Source of the DNA: Solirubrum puertoriconensis | Lineage (GTDB): Bacteria; Bacteroidota; Bacteroidia; Cytophagales; Hymenobacteraceae | DNA: 64,000 nucleotides | Direction of reading: 5' to 3' | Assembly: GCF_001483135.1 (NCBI RefSeq) | Contig: NZ_LNAL01000008.1 | Location: 186,001-250,000, forward strand | Part shown: piece after piece, positions 18,101 to 27,079 of the stretch | How the letters are laid out: every line of letters starts with the position of its first letter | Position numbering within the stretch: the stretch's first letter is position 1 | Translations under genes and position numbers: made by a program | The notes under the pieces: model-generated | The model's database searches: none | What the model was told of the DNA's origin: nothing | What the model saw: the letters and a program-made list of their open reading frames with translations, nothing else

Positions 18101-18565
18101 GCCGCCCGCATTCAGCAGATGACGCCAGAGGAGATCAGCCAGCTTGAAAAAGTCGGTCAGCTGGCGGTAGAGGTTGAGGGTCAGCCGGTAACGCTTTCGC
18201 CGGAAGACGTGGAAATCCGCACCGAAGACCTGCCGGGCTGGCTCGTGGCCACCGATGGCCCGCTGACGGTTGCTCTCGACGTGACCCTCACCGACGAGCT
18301 GCGCCACGAAGGTATAGCCCGTGAGTTGGTGAACCGCCTGCAGAATTTGCGCAAGGATTCGGGCCTCGAGGTGCAGGATAAAATTCGCGTGACCCTAGGT
18401 GCCAATCAGCCCGAGCTGGTGCAGGCCGTGGAGGCGTTTGGCGAGTACATCCGCACCGAAACGCAGGCCTTATCGCTCGATCTGACCAACGGTCTGGCCG
18501 ATGGCGCCGTGCTCGAATTTGACGAGTACAGCGTGCCGGTGCGCCTCGAAGTTGTAAAAAGCTGA
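15140..18565 (+). CDS. ileS: Isoleucyl-tRNA synthetase, type 2-like, with altered signature motif
   Basis: It charges tRNA-Ile and has the CP1 editing domain (WTTTPWTLPANTGLAV around residue 245). At 1141 residues it is much longer than E. coli-type IleRS and lacks the C-terminal zinc-finger cysteines, both traits of the eukaryote-like IleRS2 group. The KMSKR motif is intact (NKMSKRLGN). The class I HIGH signature is rearranged: residues 63-66 read G-I-H-H instead of H-x-G-H. That GxHH form is known from IleRS2 enzymes with very strong mupirocin resistance. A second in-frame ATG at 15161 (MRYPEFKQ) could be the true start. Confidence 0.97.
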   Translation: MRYDTKPMRYPEFKQPFNYAQVGADILQWWQENGIFEKSVSTREGRPSFVFYEGPPSANGAPGIHHVMARTVKDIFCRYQTLKGFQVNRKGGWDTHGLPIELQVEKELGITKEDIGKKITVEEYNQRCRETVMRFKHQWDELTEKMGYWVDLSDPYITFEPEYIESCWALLKKLYDKGLLYKGYTIQPYSPAAGTGLSSHELNQPGTYKDVKDTTIVAEFEVKRDEQSEKLFALADGLPVFILAWTTTPWTLPANTGLAVGKNIRYAVVRTYNPYTREPQVVVLAKDLLSRHFSEKGAEASLEEYKAGDKVLPWRQLAEFSGGELVGISYQRLFSTEAGFPAFEGEERAFRVIPGDFVTTEDGTGIVHISPTFGADDFRVAQQNDIPALLVADDQGKLGPIVDRTGRYAAQMGEFGGRWVKNYDGHDDSAADYRTLDVDISVRLKERGRAFKVEKYEHTYPHCWRTDKPVLYYPLDSWFIKTTAVKDRLIELNKTINWKPESTGTGRFGNWLENLVDWNLSRSRYWGTPLPIWRTQDGSEEICIGSIAELSAEIDKAVAAEVMTHNPIKSGEMTDLHRPYVDDIFLVSPSGQPMYRETDLIDVWFDSGAMPYAQWHYPFENHDTFERNFPADFIAEGVDQTRGWFFTLHALGVMLEDSVAFKNVIANGLVLDKNGNKMSKRLGNAIDPFKTIDQYGPDATRWYMIANAQPWDNLKFDLAGITEVQRRFFGTLFNTYSFYALYANLDEFQAREFDRVPLTELSELDRWILSKLQSLILEVRGHFDNYDPTKAARAIQDFVTDQLSNWYVRLSRGRFRKGELTADKKAAFETLQECLVVVAQLMSPIAPFFGEWLYRNMTNGMRAEAMAKTTPLRHESVHLSELVEAEEHLIDKALEERMDLAQRISSLTHSLRKKSVLKVRQPLQRILVPVLTETTREQVGKVEDLICAEVNVKHVEFLDDTSGVLVKSVKPNFKRLGQQFGPRLKAVAARIQQMTPEEISQLEKVGQLAVEVEGQPVTLSPEDVEIRTEDLPGWLVATDGPLTVALDVTLTDELRHEGIARELVNRLQNLRKDSGLEVQDKIRVTLGANQPELVQAVEAFGEYIRTETQALSLDLTNGLADGAVLEFDEYSVPVRLEVVKS

Positions 18566-18574
18566 GCCACAGTA

Positions 18575-18605
18575 GCCGGACGGCATGCTAATTTCGCCGT
18601 CCGGC
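18575..18605 (+). terminator. Hairpin after ileS
   Basis: GCCGGACGGC and GCCGTCCGGC form a perfect 10-bp stem with an 11-nt loop just after the ileS stop. No clear T run follows, so termination may be incomplete. Confidence 0.5.
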
Positions 18606-18790
18606 ATACCGGCGCACAAAATGCCGCCGGAATAGTCTGAAAAGGTCAAAAATCCCCATTTTCAAGCCCGAAAGGGCAAACTCATCAGCACAAAGCTCGA
18701 CAGAATCTTGTGCTAAGCTAGTCTAAGGTTGGGGTGCAGTGGTGTGCCATTTGCAGTCCAATTCGGCCCGGCGGCTAAATCGGCGAATTC

Positions 18791-19429
18791 ATGAAATACT
18801 GGAAGTACTACCTGCTCGCGTTGCTGGTAATTGTTATCGACCAACTCTCGAAGTGGGCCGTGCATACCTACATGCAACCGGGCATGCCGGGCGAAATTCC
18901 GCTGCTGGGCGACTGGTTTAAGCTGCACTACACGCTGAACCCAGGCATGGCATTTGGCGTGGAACTGCCGCCGCCCTACGGCAAGATTTTGCTCACGAGC
19001 TTCCGGTTGGTAGCCGTTACCGGCATTGCGTACTACATCTACCGCTTGCGCAAAAACGGCATGCCTAATGGCCTAATCTGGTGCGTGGCCGCCATATTGG
19101 GAGGGGCCATCGGCAACCTTATCGACTCGATCTTCTACGGGTTGATCTACGATAACGCGCCGTTTGGTTCGCCCACGCCGTGGTTCCACGGGCAGGTTAT
19201 CGACATGCTCTACCTCGACTTGTATGAGGGCTTCTTGCCCGACTCCTGGCCGCTGATTGGCAACATGCACCTGTCGCTCTGGCCCATTTTCAACATCGCC
19301 GACGCGGCCATTTTCATGGGCGTGGTATTCATTTTGCTTAACCAGAACCGCTTTTTTCACCCGCATCCGCAGCCAGCCCACCACGCTGAACACCGTTCTG
19401 ATGCCGAAGCTGCTACCGAAGTAGCCTAG
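18791..19429 (+). CDS. lspA: Lipoprotein signal peptidase (signal peptidase II)
   Basis: It cleaves the signal peptide of diacylglyceryl-prolipoproteins in the inner membrane. Four hydrophobic segments are visible. The catalytic aspartates are Asp112 in GGAIGNLIDSIFYG and Asp171 in FNIADAAIF. The 59-residue spacing is larger than in E. coli because of an inserted periplasmic loop, common in Bacteroidota. The tail is His-rich (HPHPQPAHHAEH). It follows ileS, as in many bacteria, but the DksA-like gene often found between them in this phylum is instead at 34.7 kb. Confidence 0.97.
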   Translation: MKYWKYYLLALLVIVIDQLSKWAVHTYMQPGMPGEIPLLGDWFKLHYTLNPGMAFGVELPPPYGKILLTSFRLVAVTGIAYYIYRLRKNGMPNGLIWCVAAILGGAIGNLIDSIFYGLIYDNAPFGSPTPWFHGQVIDMLYLDLYEGFLPDSWPLIGNMHLSLWPIFNIADAAIFMGVVFILLNQNRFFHPHPQPAHHAEHRSDAEAATEVA

Positions 19430-19473
19430 GTACCTAGGATTATGTTAAGTAGCTGAGCTTAGCCACTTTTTTG

Positions 19474-19510
19474 CAACAGCCCGCGCCAAAACGCGGGCTG
19501 TTGAATTTTT
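19474..19510 (+). terminator. Intrinsic terminator after lspA
   Basis: CAACAGCCCGCG pairs with CGCGGGCTGTTG around a CCAAAA loop and is followed by AATTTTT. Confidence 0.9.
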
Positions 19511-19576
19511 ACGCCGAACGTTGCCGTTCTTGCAACTGCGCAGCTGTGTGCTGGCGCTTTTTACCTTACTTGACCT

Positions 19577-21583
19577 TTGAAGCCGCTGCTCGACATCCGC
19601 GACCTGACCATTGATTTTGCCTCGCAATACGGCACCACGCGCGCTGTCGAAGGAATTTCCTTTCAGCTGAACGCGGGCGAAACGGTGGCCATAGTGGGCG
19701 AGTCGGGTTCGGGCAAATCGGTGACGTCGTTGGCGCTGCTGGGGCTGATTCCGATGCCGCCGGGCAAGCTAAGTGGGGGAGAAGCACGCTTTCAATCGCA
19801 GACCCTAGGTGCCGAGGTCGATTTGCTGCGCCTATCGGAGGAAGAGCTGCAACGGGTGCGCGGCAACGAAATCTCGATGATTTTTCAGGAGCCGATGACC
19901 TCTCTGAACCCCGTGCATACCTGCGGGGAGCAAGTGGTGGAGGCTTTGCTGCTGCACACTTCATTGAGCAAGCGGGAAGCCGCGGCGCGCACCATCGAGC
20001 TATTCACGGAAGCGCAGCTGCCACGACCCGAGAAAATCTTCAAGTCTTACCCGCACGAAATTAGCGGCGGGCAGAAGCAGCGGGTGATGATTGCCATGGC
20101 CATGGCCTGCCAGCCCGCCATCCTCATTGCCGACGAGCCCACCACGGCCCTCGACGTAACGGTGCAGGCCCGCATTCTGCAGCTCATCGACGATTTGCGC
20201 CGGCAGCGCAATACGGCCGTGCTTTTCATTACCCACGACCTAGGCGTGGTAGCCGAAATTGCTGACCGCATTTTAGTGATGTACCGCGGCAAGGTGGTGG
20301 AGCAGGGGAGCGTACTCGAAATCTTCACCAACCCGAAGCACCCCTACACCAAAGGACTGCTGGCTTGCCGGCCAAAATTGTCGTTGGGCAAAAAAAGATT
20401 GCCCACGGTGGCCGATTTCATGCGGCAAGATGCCGCTGGAGCCTTCTTCAGCACTGGAGATGCTGCGCTGCAAAGTCCTGCAAACGAAGTAGCTGCTGCA
20501 GTATACGAACCCCCTCAGAACGCCGACGAAATTGCCAAATTGTTCCCCGTGGAACATACCCCCGATGTTCCACAATCGGCCGATGCGTTGGTGGGCTTTG
20601 AGCAAGCCCCGCTGCTCGAAACGGGGGTGCCGGTGCCAAGTGCCGCTGCTGCGCCCGTCGTAACAGTGCCGGCCGAGCCAGCTGCGGCCGATGTGGTTTC
20701 GGGTAATGCCCTAGGTGCAGATGTAGCCAAAGGCCAGGCCAGGCCAGCAGGAGAGGTGCTGCTGCGCGTACAGGATCTGCGTGTGCACTACCCAGTGCGC
20801 AAGGGTTTCTGGGGCCGGGCTACCGAAGTGGTGCGCGCCGTGGATGGCGTGAGCTTCGACATTTACCGCGGCGAAACCGTGGGGTTGGTAGGGGAGTCGG
20901 GTTGCGGCAAAACCACCCTAGGGCGTACGCTGTTGAGGTTAGTGGAACCAACCAGCGGCAGCATTCTGTTTGAAGGAACCGACTGGGCAAAGCTGCGGAC
21001 GGGCGAGTTGCGCCGCCGCCGCCGCGATTTCCAGATGGTGTTTCAGGACCCCTACGCCGCCCTCAATCCCATGTTAACAGTGGGTGAGGCCATTTTGGAG
21101 CCAATGCGCGTGCACAACGTAGGAGGGACCCGCCAGCAGCAAAAAGACCGCGTATTGGAGCTGCTGCGCACCGTAGGCCTGAAAGAAGAGCACTACCTCC
21201 GCTACCCGCACGAGTTCAGTGGCGGCCAGCGCCAGCGCATTTGCATTGCGCGGGCATTGGCGCTGCAGCCCAAGTGCATCATCTGCGACGAATCCGTGTC
21301 GGCGCTCGATGTATCGGTGCAGGCGCAGGTGCTCAACTTGCTGAACGATCTAAAACGCGACTTCGGCATTACCTACCTGTTCATTACCCACGATTTGTCG
21401 GTGGCGCGCTTTATGAGCGACCGGCTGCTGGTAATGAACCAAGGGCAGATTGTGGAGCAGGGTCCGGCGGCTGAGCTCTACGACAATCCGCAGCATGAGT
21501 ACACCAAGCGCCTGTTGGCTGCCATCCCGAAGGATGAGCCGGCTGATATTCGTGCGGCCGTGGCTCGCCGTCAATTGGCGTAG
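19577..21583 (+). CDS. Fused double ABC ATPase of an oligopeptide-type transporter
   Basis: A 668-residue cytoplasmic protein with two complete ATPase domains, corresponding to DppD and DppF fused as in GsiA/YejF. Domain 1 has Walker A GESGSGKS, signature SGGQKQR and Walker B ILIADEPT. Domain 2 has [15 protein letters not shown] and CIICDES. Each ends with the oligopeptide-type segment [11 protein letters not shown] or [11 protein letters not shown]. The linker (residues about 275-395) is Ala/Pro/Val-rich and variable. The start is TTG at 19577, as no ATG is suitably placed. No permease or binding-protein gene is adjacent, so the partners are encoded elsewhere. Confidence 0.92.
   Translation: MKPLLDIRDLTIDFASQYGTTRAVEGISFQLNAGETVAIVGESGSGKSVTSLALLGLIPMPPGKLSGGEARFQSQTLGAEVDLLRLSEEELQRVRGNEISMIFQEPMTSLNPVHTCGEQVVEALLLHTSLSKREAAARTIELFTEAQLPRPEKIFKSYPHEISGGQKQRVMIAMAMACQPAILIADEPTTALDVTVQARILQLIDDLRRQRNTAVLFITHDLGVVAEIADRILVMYRGKVVEQGSVLEIFTNPKHPYTKGLLACRPKLSLGKKRLPTVADFMRQDAAGAFFSTGDAALQSPANEVAAAVYEPPQNADEIAKLFPVEHTPDVPQSADALVGFEQAPLLETGVPVPSAAAAPVVTVPAEPAAADVVSGNALGADVAKGQARPAGEVLLRVQDLRVHYPVRKGFWGRATEVVRAVDGVSFDIYRGETVGLVGESGCGKTTLGRTLLRLVEPTSGSILFEGTDWAKLRTGELRRRRRDFQMVFQDPYAALNPMLTVGEAILEPMRVHNVGGTRQQQKDRVLELLRTVGLKEEHYLRYPHEFSGGQRQRICIARALALQPKCIICDESVSALDVSVQAQVLNLLNDLKRDFGITYLFITHDLSVARFMSDRLLVMNQGQIVEQGPAAELYDNPQHEYTKRLLAAIPKDEPADIRAAVARRQLA
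20541..20556. other. Degenerate parS-like sequence inside the ABC ATPase gene
   Basis: TGTTCCCCGTGGAACA differs from the consensus TGTTCCACGTGAAACA at two positions, one in the central CACGTG core. It may be a weak ParB site or chance. Confidence 0.2.
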
Positions 21584-22024
21584 CACCGGCACGGCAGCCG
21601 GATTGACTAATAATTATTTAACCGTTGGCTTAATCAGCCACACCCCAAGCCGTAGCTTGTGATGCGTTGCTGAGCGCATTAGAGCTGTTTCACGAGCACA
21701 TTGTAGCTCGGCTGTGGTTGATGTTCATCGAAACATCAGAGTGGCTAAAAAGCCCTTAAAACCGCATAAATACCTCTCGGCTGCTTGCCGCGTATCATCT
21801 AGCAGCGGTCATTACCGTCGAAATATTCAGAAGTTCTGTTTTTTCGCACAACCTAAGTCGGCACTTTGCCGAACAACTACTGCCCGCAGGCCCATAGGTC
21901 TGTAGGCAGTTCCCATCCACCTGTGGGCAAGCCCGGTACCCAACCCAGCGGCTACCCACTGTTTCAAGCTAACTCGCCGCCCGTCAGAGATACCCAAAAG
22001 CAGCCCGGCGGCGACCCTTTTCGA
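21584..22024. other. Non-coding region before rnr
   Basis: No gene is supported in these 441 bases. A small inverted repeat, TGATGTT (21719-21725) and AACATCA (21732-21738), is present. CACTTTGC near 21859 weakly resembles a -7 element for rnr. There is no clear terminator for the preceding gene. Confidence 0.4.
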
Positions 22025-24601
22025 ATGAGAAGAAACCATGACTCGGCCGATGCGCCGCGCCCCTCGCGCGACCCGGCCCGCCGCCGTGACGCAGCCGCTC
22101 CGGCCCCCCTATCGAAGACCCAAGTGTTCCGGATTTTTTCCGAGAACCCGGGCAAGGTGTTCAGCTACCGCCAGATTTCGCGCCGCCTAGGTGTCGTGAG
22201 CAAAGAGCAGCGCGAGGAGGTGTTTCACTACCTCAAGGACCTGAAACGAAGCGGGCACATTGCCTTGCTCCAGAACGACGATTACCGCCTAGTGGAGCTG
22301 CCGGGTCGCTCCTTCAACGAGCGCCCCGACAACGACAAGCCCGCCCGCGACCGTGGCCCCAAGCGCGGCAAATTTGACCCCGGCTTTGTGGCCGAATTGG
22401 GCGAAGAGCCCGTGACGCACCGCCGCCGCACGCCCGGCTTCGACTTCCCTGGTACCACCGACCGCACCCATCGCCCCGGCAACTACCGGCACCGCGAGAG
22501 TGGGTTTGGTGGGCAGGAAATCACTGGCACCGTCGACCTGGCCAACAACAAGTACGCCTACATAGTAAGCGAAGAGCTCAGCGAAGATTTGCGCGTGTAC
22601 ACCGACCGGCTTGGCTTTGCCCTCGACGGCGACACCGTGCGGGTACGCCTAGGCAAGGCCCGCGACGGCCGCCCCTCCGGCGACGTAGTGGAGGTGGTAG
22701 AGCGCCGCAAGGAAGAAGTAGTCGGCCGCCTGATGATGCAGGCCGGCTTCGGCTTTGTGCAACCCGACAACAAGCGCATCTACTTTGATGTGTTTGTGCC
22801 CGGCCACGCGTTTGCCGATGCCAAGAACGGCGACAAAGTGCTCGTGAAAATCACCGAATGGCCCGACGAGTTTGGCCGCCAGCCGGTGGGCGAAGTGCTG
22901 CGCAGCTTTGGCGCGGCCGGTGAGCACGAAGCCGAGATTCACGCCATCATGGCGGAGTTCGGTTTGCCCTTCGAGTTCCCCGAAGAAGTGGAGCGCGAGG
23001 CCAACGAAATTCCGGCCAACATCTCGGCCGAGGAAATTGCCAAGCGCCGCGACTTCCGCGACATCACCACCTTCACCATCGACCCCGTTGATGCCAAAGA
23101 CTTCGACGATGCCCTCTCCTTGCGCAAGCTCGAGAACGGCAACTGGGAAGTAGGTGTGCACATCGCCGACGTGACGCATTACGTGCTGCCGGGCACCCGC
23201 CTCGAGAAGGAAGCCCACTGGCGCGCCACCTCGGTATACCTCGTCGACCGCACCATTCCGATGCTGCCGGAGCGCCTCTCCAACGGCCTATGCTCGCTGC
23301 GCCCCCACGAGGACAAGCTGACCTTCTCGGCCGTGTTCGAACTCGATGAGCAAGGCAAGCTGTACGACGCGTGGTTTGGCCGCACCGTGATTCACTCCGA
23401 CCGCCGCTTCACCTACGAGGAGGCACAGGAGCGCATCGAGTCGGGCGAAGGCGATTTTGCCGATGAAATCAACCTGCTCAACCGCATTGCGCACCAGCTG
23501 CAGGCGGCTCGCTTCCGCAAAGGCGCCATCAGCTTTGAAGCGCCTGAGGTGAAGTTTAAGCTCGACGAGCACGGCAAGCCGGTGGGCGTGTATGTGAAGG
23601 AGCGCAAGGACGCGCACAAGCTAATTGAGGAGTTTATGCTGCTGGCCAACCGCAAGGTGGCCGAGTTTGTGTACCGCCTCAAGAAGACGAAGCCGCGCTT
23701 CACGATGGTGTACCGCACCCACAACGCGCCCGACCCCGAGCGCCTCGAGAACTTCGCGCAGTTTGCCCGCCAGTTTGGCTACGACCTGAACCTTGGCGAG
23801 GAAGCCAATGTGAGCAAGGAGCTGAACAAGCTGACAGCCGAGGTAGAAGGCAAGCCCGAGCAATCGGTGATTCAGGCCCTGGCGGTGCGCTCCATGGCCA
23901 AAGCCATTTACACCACCGAAGCCCTAGGTCACTTCGGCCTGGCCTTCGACCACTACTCGCACTTCACCTCGCCCATCCGCCGCTACCCCGACATGATGGC
24001 GCACCGCCTGCTCGAGCACTACCTGCAAGGCGGCAAGAACGTGGATGCCGAGGAGCTGGAAGAGGACTGCAAGCACTCCTCGGAGCGCGAGAAGCGGGCC
24101 GCACAAGCCGAGCGCGCCAGCATCAAGTACAAGCAGGTCGAGTTCATGGCTGAGCACGTAGGCGAGGAATTCACCGGCGTGGTATCGGGCCTTACCGAGT
24201 GGGGCCTGTACGTGGAGATGGGCGAAACCAAGAGCGAAGGCATGGCTCGTCTGGCCGATATTCAGGAGGACTTCTTCGAGCTAGACAAGGAGAACCTGCG
24301 CATTATTGGCCGCAACACGGGCCGCATCATTCGCTTCGGCGACGAGGTGCGCGTCATCATCAAAGCCGCTAACCTGCTCGACCGCACCATCGACCTAGAG
24401 TTGGTGTCGCTGCCGCGCAACGCCGGCCGTGCTGCCCGCCCCCGCGAGGAGTTCGGCGACCGGGCCCCGCGCCAGCGCCCCGGCGGCCGCGGCGTGGCTG
24501 GTGGCACCGGCGGCGGTGGCCGCTCGCGCCGCGAAGGCGGCCGCTCAGCTTCCGATAAGCCGAAGCCTAAAGGCAAAGGCCGCAGCCGCTACCACGGCTA
24601 A
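22025..24601 (+). CDS. rnr: Ribonuclease R
   Basis: A processive 3'-5' exoribonuclease that degrades structured RNA and acts in RNA quality control. From the ATG at 22025 the product is 858 residues. An N-terminal winged-helix segment (about 30-100: LSKTQVFRIFSENPGKVF) is followed by a cold-shock/OB region, then the RNB catalytic domain with the metal-binding block IDPVDAKDFDDALS, and an S1 domain (FTGVVSGLTEWGLYVEMGE). The C-terminal 60 residues are a Gly/Arg/Lys-rich tail likely to bind RNA. In-frame sequence upstream of 22025 is not conserved-looking and was excluded. Confidence 0.96.
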   Translation: MRRNHDSADAPRPSRDPARRRDAAAPAPLSKTQVFRIFSENPGKVFSYRQISRRLGVVSKEQREEVFHYLKDLKRSGHIALLQNDDYRLVELPGRSFNERPDNDKPARDRGPKRGKFDPGFVAELGEEPVTHRRRTPGFDFPGTTDRTHRPGNYRHRESGFGGQEITGTVDLANNKYAYIVSEELSEDLRVYTDRLGFALDGDTVRVRLGKARDGRPSGDVVEVVERRKEEVVGRLMMQAGFGFVQPDNKRIYFDVFVPGHAFADAKNGDKVLVKITEWPDEFGRQPVGEVLRSFGAAGEHEAEIHAIMAEFGLPFEFPEEVEREANEIPANISAEEIAKRRDFRDITTFTIDPVDAKDFDDALSLRKLENGNWEVGVHIADVTHYVLPGTRLEKEAHWRATSVYLVDRTIPMLPERLSNGLCSLRPHEDKLTFSAVFELDEQGKLYDAWFGRTVIHSDRRFTYEEAQERIESGEGDFADEINLLNRIAHQLQAARFRKGAISFEAPEVKFKLDEHGKPVGVYVKERKDAHKLIEEFMLLANRKVAEFVYRLKKTKPRFTMVYRTHNAPDPERLENFAQFARQFGYDLNLGEEANVSKELNKLTAEVEGKPEQSVIQALAVRSMAKAIYTTEALGHFGLAFDHYSHFTSPIRRYPDMMAHRLLEHYLQGGKNVDAEELEEDCKHSSEREKRAAQAERASIKYKQVEFMAEHVGEEFTGVVSGLTEWGLYVEMGETKSEGMARLADIQEDFFELDKENLRIIGRNTGRIIRFGDEVRVIIKAANLLDRTIDLELVSLPRNAGRAARPREEFGDRAPRQRPGGRGVAGGTGGGGRSRREGGRSASDKPKPKGKGRSRYHG

Positions 24602-24622
24602 GCTAGCTTATTGCTGATAACT

Positions 24623-24663
24623 AAAACCGCTCTGTTGGCCTAGTGCCAGCAGGGCGGTTTTGC
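24623..24663 (+). terminator. Intrinsic terminator after rnr
   Basis: A 17-bp stem with two wobble pairs runs from AAAACCGC at 24623 to GCGGTTTT ending at 24661, with a CTAGT loop. Confidence 0.85.
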
Positions 24664-24664
24664 A

Positions 24665-24766
24665 TGTAGCGTGGGCTTCAGCCCGCGTTTGCTTGAACTG
24701 TGCCGTTGAACTGAAAACGCAGTAACAAAGTCGTTCGCTCAAACGCGGGCTGAAGCCCACGCTACA
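24665..24766. repeat. REP/MITE-like element: 27-bp perfect inverted repeat
   Basis: The 27-base arm at 24665-24691 is repeated as its exact complement at 24740-24766, separated by 48 bases. Each arm contains the smaller palindrome GGGCTTCAGCCC or its complement, so the element can form a cruciform or a long hairpin. It lies between the rnr terminator and the prenyl synthase gene. Its design resembles paired REP/BIME sequences mobilised by RAYT transposases. No transposase is in the window, and the copy number in the genome cannot be judged here. It occupies most of the 307-base gap 24602-24908. Confidence 0.75.
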
Positions 24767-24908
24767 TTGCGTCGCATTCATGCTTGTGCTGGGGCGCGGA
24801 CTGCAACCGAAGGGAGCGTAGCCGGAGCTTGCGTTACATCACGCTGCGTGCAACCACCCGTGCCACCTAGGCGTCGTACCTTGCACCCGACGACTTACTG
24901 CCGCCTCT

Positions 24909-25883
24909 GTGGATCTTTCTGTATTCTCAAACACCCTTACCTCTGCCCTGGCCGAGTTGCATTACGGCAACCAACCCCAGGAACTCTACGAGCCCATTCG
25001 CTACTCCATGAGCATGGGTGGCAAGCGCATTCGGCCGCTGCTCACGCTCCTAGGTGCCCAGCTCTTCACCGATGATTGGCAGCGTGCCCTGCGCCCTGCT
25101 ATGGCCGTGGAGGTTTTCCATAACTTCACCCTGCTCCACGACGACATCATGGACCAAGCGCCGCTACGCCGCGGCCAGCCCACGGTGCACGTCAAGTGGA
25201 ACCCCAACGTAGCCATCCTCTCCGGCGACGTAATGCTGGTGCGGGCCTACGAGCTGCTCTTCGACATCGAGCCCGCGCTGCTGCCCGAGGCCCTGCGCCG
25301 CTTCAGCCAAACGGCGGCCGAAGTGTGCGAAGGCCAGCAGCTCGACATGAACTTCGAGAAGGAAGCCCACGTCAGCATAGCGCAGTACCTCGATATGATT
25401 CAGCTGAAGACGGCCGTGCTGCTGGGCTTTGCTTTGGAGCTGGGCGCCCGCCTAGGCGGTGCCTCTCCTGCCGACGCCGACCACCTGCGCCGCTTTGGTA
25501 CCGACATTGGCGTGGCCTTCCAGCTGCGCGACGATTTACTCGACGTGTACGGCGACGCCGCCACCTTCGGCAAGCGCGTCGGCGGCGACATCGTGTCGAA
25601 CAAGAAGACCTACTTACTGCTTACCGCCCTGGAGCAGGCCAACGAAGCCCAACAAGCCACGCTGCAGCGCTGGATAGGTAACAACGCCCCCGAAGCCGCC
25701 GAGGCCAAGGTGGCGGCCGTAAAGGGTATTTACGACGAGCTGCAGATTCGCACCCGCACCGAGGCGCTCATCAACGAGTACTTCCAGGATGCCTTAGCGC
25801 ACCTAGAGGCCGTGCAAGCCCCCGCCGAACGCAAGCAGCTACTGCGCGGTTTAGCCTTGCAGCTGATGGAGCGCGAAAACTAA
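24909..25883 (+). CDS. Trans-isoprenyl diphosphate synthase (polyprenyl synthetase family)
   Basis: It condenses isopentenyl diphosphate with allylic diphosphates. Both Asp-rich motifs are present: DDIMD (LLHDDIMDQAPLRRG) and DDLLD (LRDDLLDVYGD), plus GGKRIRP and the C-terminal GGDIVSNKKTYLL. A Phe lies five residues before the first motif, a position where bulky side chains limit chain length, suggesting a C15-C20 product; this is inference. The 324-residue protein starts at GTG 24909. Possible roles are in carotenoid, quinone or geranylgeranyl-lipid synthesis, and the neighbours do not settle it. Confidence 0.9.
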   Translation: MDLSVFSNTLTSALAELHYGNQPQELYEPIRYSMSMGGKRIRPLLTLLGAQLFTDDWQRALRPAMAVEVFHNFTLLHDDIMDQAPLRRGQPTVHVKWNPNVAILSGDVMLVRAYELLFDIEPALLPEALRRFSQTAAEVCEGQQLDMNFEKEAHVSIAQYLDMIQLKTAVLLGFALELGARLGGASPADADHLRRFGTDIGVAFQLRDDLLDVYGDAATFGKRVGGDIVSNKKTYLLLTALEQANEAQQATLQRWIGNNAPEAAEAKVAAVKGIYDELQIRTRTEALINEYFQDALAHLEAVQAPAERKQLLRGLALQLMEREN

Positions 25884-25933
25884 CGGCCGGCGCCGAGGCT
25901 TCTTTTTGTTTCTGACCCCCTCTCTTAATCATC

Positions 25934-26575
25934 ATGGCTATTGACCTTGTGCTGCTGCTGATTCTCGTCACCAGCGGCATTTCCATTTACGCCTGGCAAA
26001 ATCATTCGCTGCTCGAGCGTTGGATTTTCAGCCCGTACCGCGTGCAGAAAAACCGCGAGTACCACCGCTTCCTCACGTCGGGCTTTCTGCACGCCGACTG
26101 GATGCACCTAATCTTTAACATGTTTTCGTTTTACTCGTTCGGGCAACTCGTGCTCAACCGCATGCAGGTTGAGTTTGGTGGCCTGAACGGCATGTGGGTG
26201 TTTCTGCTGCTCTACATCGGCGGCATCATCGTGTCGGATGTTCCCACGTTCTTCCGCCACCGTCGCGATGCGCACTACGGCAGCCTGGGTGCTTCGGGCG
26301 GGGTGGCTTCGGTCATCTTTGCGGCAGTGCTCTTTTACCCAGTAGCACCCGAAGGCGGCGGCATCCTCATCTTTCCCATTCCGTTTCGCATTCAGCCGTT
26401 TGTATTCGGCTTCCTGTACCTGGCTTACTCCTACTACCAGGGTCGCCGCATGGGCGACAACATCAACCACGACGCGCACTTTTATGGCGCACTCTATGGC
26501 GTAGTGCTCACCATGCTCATGAACCCTCAGGCTGGGCTTGAGTTCTGGCAGCAAATAAGTGATAAGTACTTGTAA
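25934..26575 (+). CDS. Rhomboid-family intramembrane serine protease
   Basis: A 213-residue integral membrane protein. The catalytic serine is in GASG (Ser121) and the catalytic His182 is in NHDAHFYGALYG. HADWMHLIFNMFSF corresponds to the conserved rhomboid HxxxNM block. Six hydrophobic segments fit the minimal six-helix rhomboid core. Its substrate is unknown. It follows the prenyl synthase gene by 50 bases, so read-through is possible. Confidence 0.93.
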   Translation: MAIDLVLLLILVTSGISIYAWQNHSLLERWIFSPYRVQKNREYHRFLTSGFLHADWMHLIFNMFSFYSFGQLVLNRMQVEFGGLNGMWVFLLLYIGGIIVSDVPTFFRHRRDAHYGSLGASGGVASVIFAAVLFYPVAPEGGGILIFPIPFRIQPFVFGFLYLAYSYYQGRRMGDNINHDAHFYGALYGVVLTMLMNPQAGLEFWQQISDKYL

Positions 26576-26588
26576 ATCAGTATTTTAA

Positions 26589-26606
26589 TATCAATAAGTA
26601 TTGATA
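26589..26606. repeat. AT-rich palindrome after the rhomboid gene
   Basis: TATCAATA-AG-TATTGATA is a perfect 8-bp inverted repeat in an AT-rich spacer. It could be an operator for the gene at 26682, but no regulator is apparent. Confidence 0.4.
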
Positions 26607-26681
26607 AATATATCCAATGTGTAGAGCTTTCGTAAAGAGAGGCAAACTGAACGCTCCTTTCTTACCTAAGCCAAACACCAC

Positions 26682-26960
26682 ATGAACTTCCTTGCTAAAT
26701 ATCCCCTGCGCCCAGCCGTAACGGCGTGCCTGATGACGCTGCTCACCTTATGCACGTCGGCTTGCAGCCGGCGTTCGTCGAGTGGCGGCCTTACCATCTT
26801 CGGGGCTGTCATCCTGATTCTCGATATCCTGGCCCTGATCGACATTCTGCGTCAGCCGTGGTCGTTGGGTAAGAAGATTCTCTGGGTAGCCATCATTTGG
26901 TTCCTGCCTCTCCTAGGTCTTATCCTGTACTATCTGGTGGCTGGGCGCGGCAAATCATAA
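26682..26960 (+). CDS. Small PLDc_N-type membrane protein
   Basis: A 92-residue protein with an N-terminal signal-like hydrophobic segment ending in a Cys (TLCTSAC) and two further membrane helices, ILILDILALIDILRQPWSLGKK and ILWVAIIWFLPLLGLILYYLVAGR. The second half matches the PLDc_N (cardiolipin synthase N-terminal) family of short two-helix proteins, which lack any phospholipase domain. The function is unknown. It is bounded by a palindrome upstream and a strong terminator downstream, so it is likely monocistronic. Confidence 0.8.
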   Translation: MNFLAKYPLRPAVTACLMTLLTLCTSACSRRSSSGGLTIFGAVILILDILALIDILRQPWSLGKKILWVAIIWFLPLLGLILYYLVAGRGKS

Positions 26961-26975
26961 GTTAGCCTGCTGATT

Positions 26976-27020
26976 AAACACAAAGGCCCGCTGCACATAG
27001 CAGCGGGCCTTTGTGTTTTA
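26976..27020. terminator. Strong bidirectional terminator
   Basis: An 18-bp perfect stem (AAACACAAAGGCCCGCTG with its complement) with loop CACATAG separates convergent genes. Confidence 0.93.
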
Positions 27021-27079
27021 AAGTACATCTCTGGCTTAGTAGCTCAAAGCCTGCTCTAGGTTATGCAGCTAGTTGGGAA

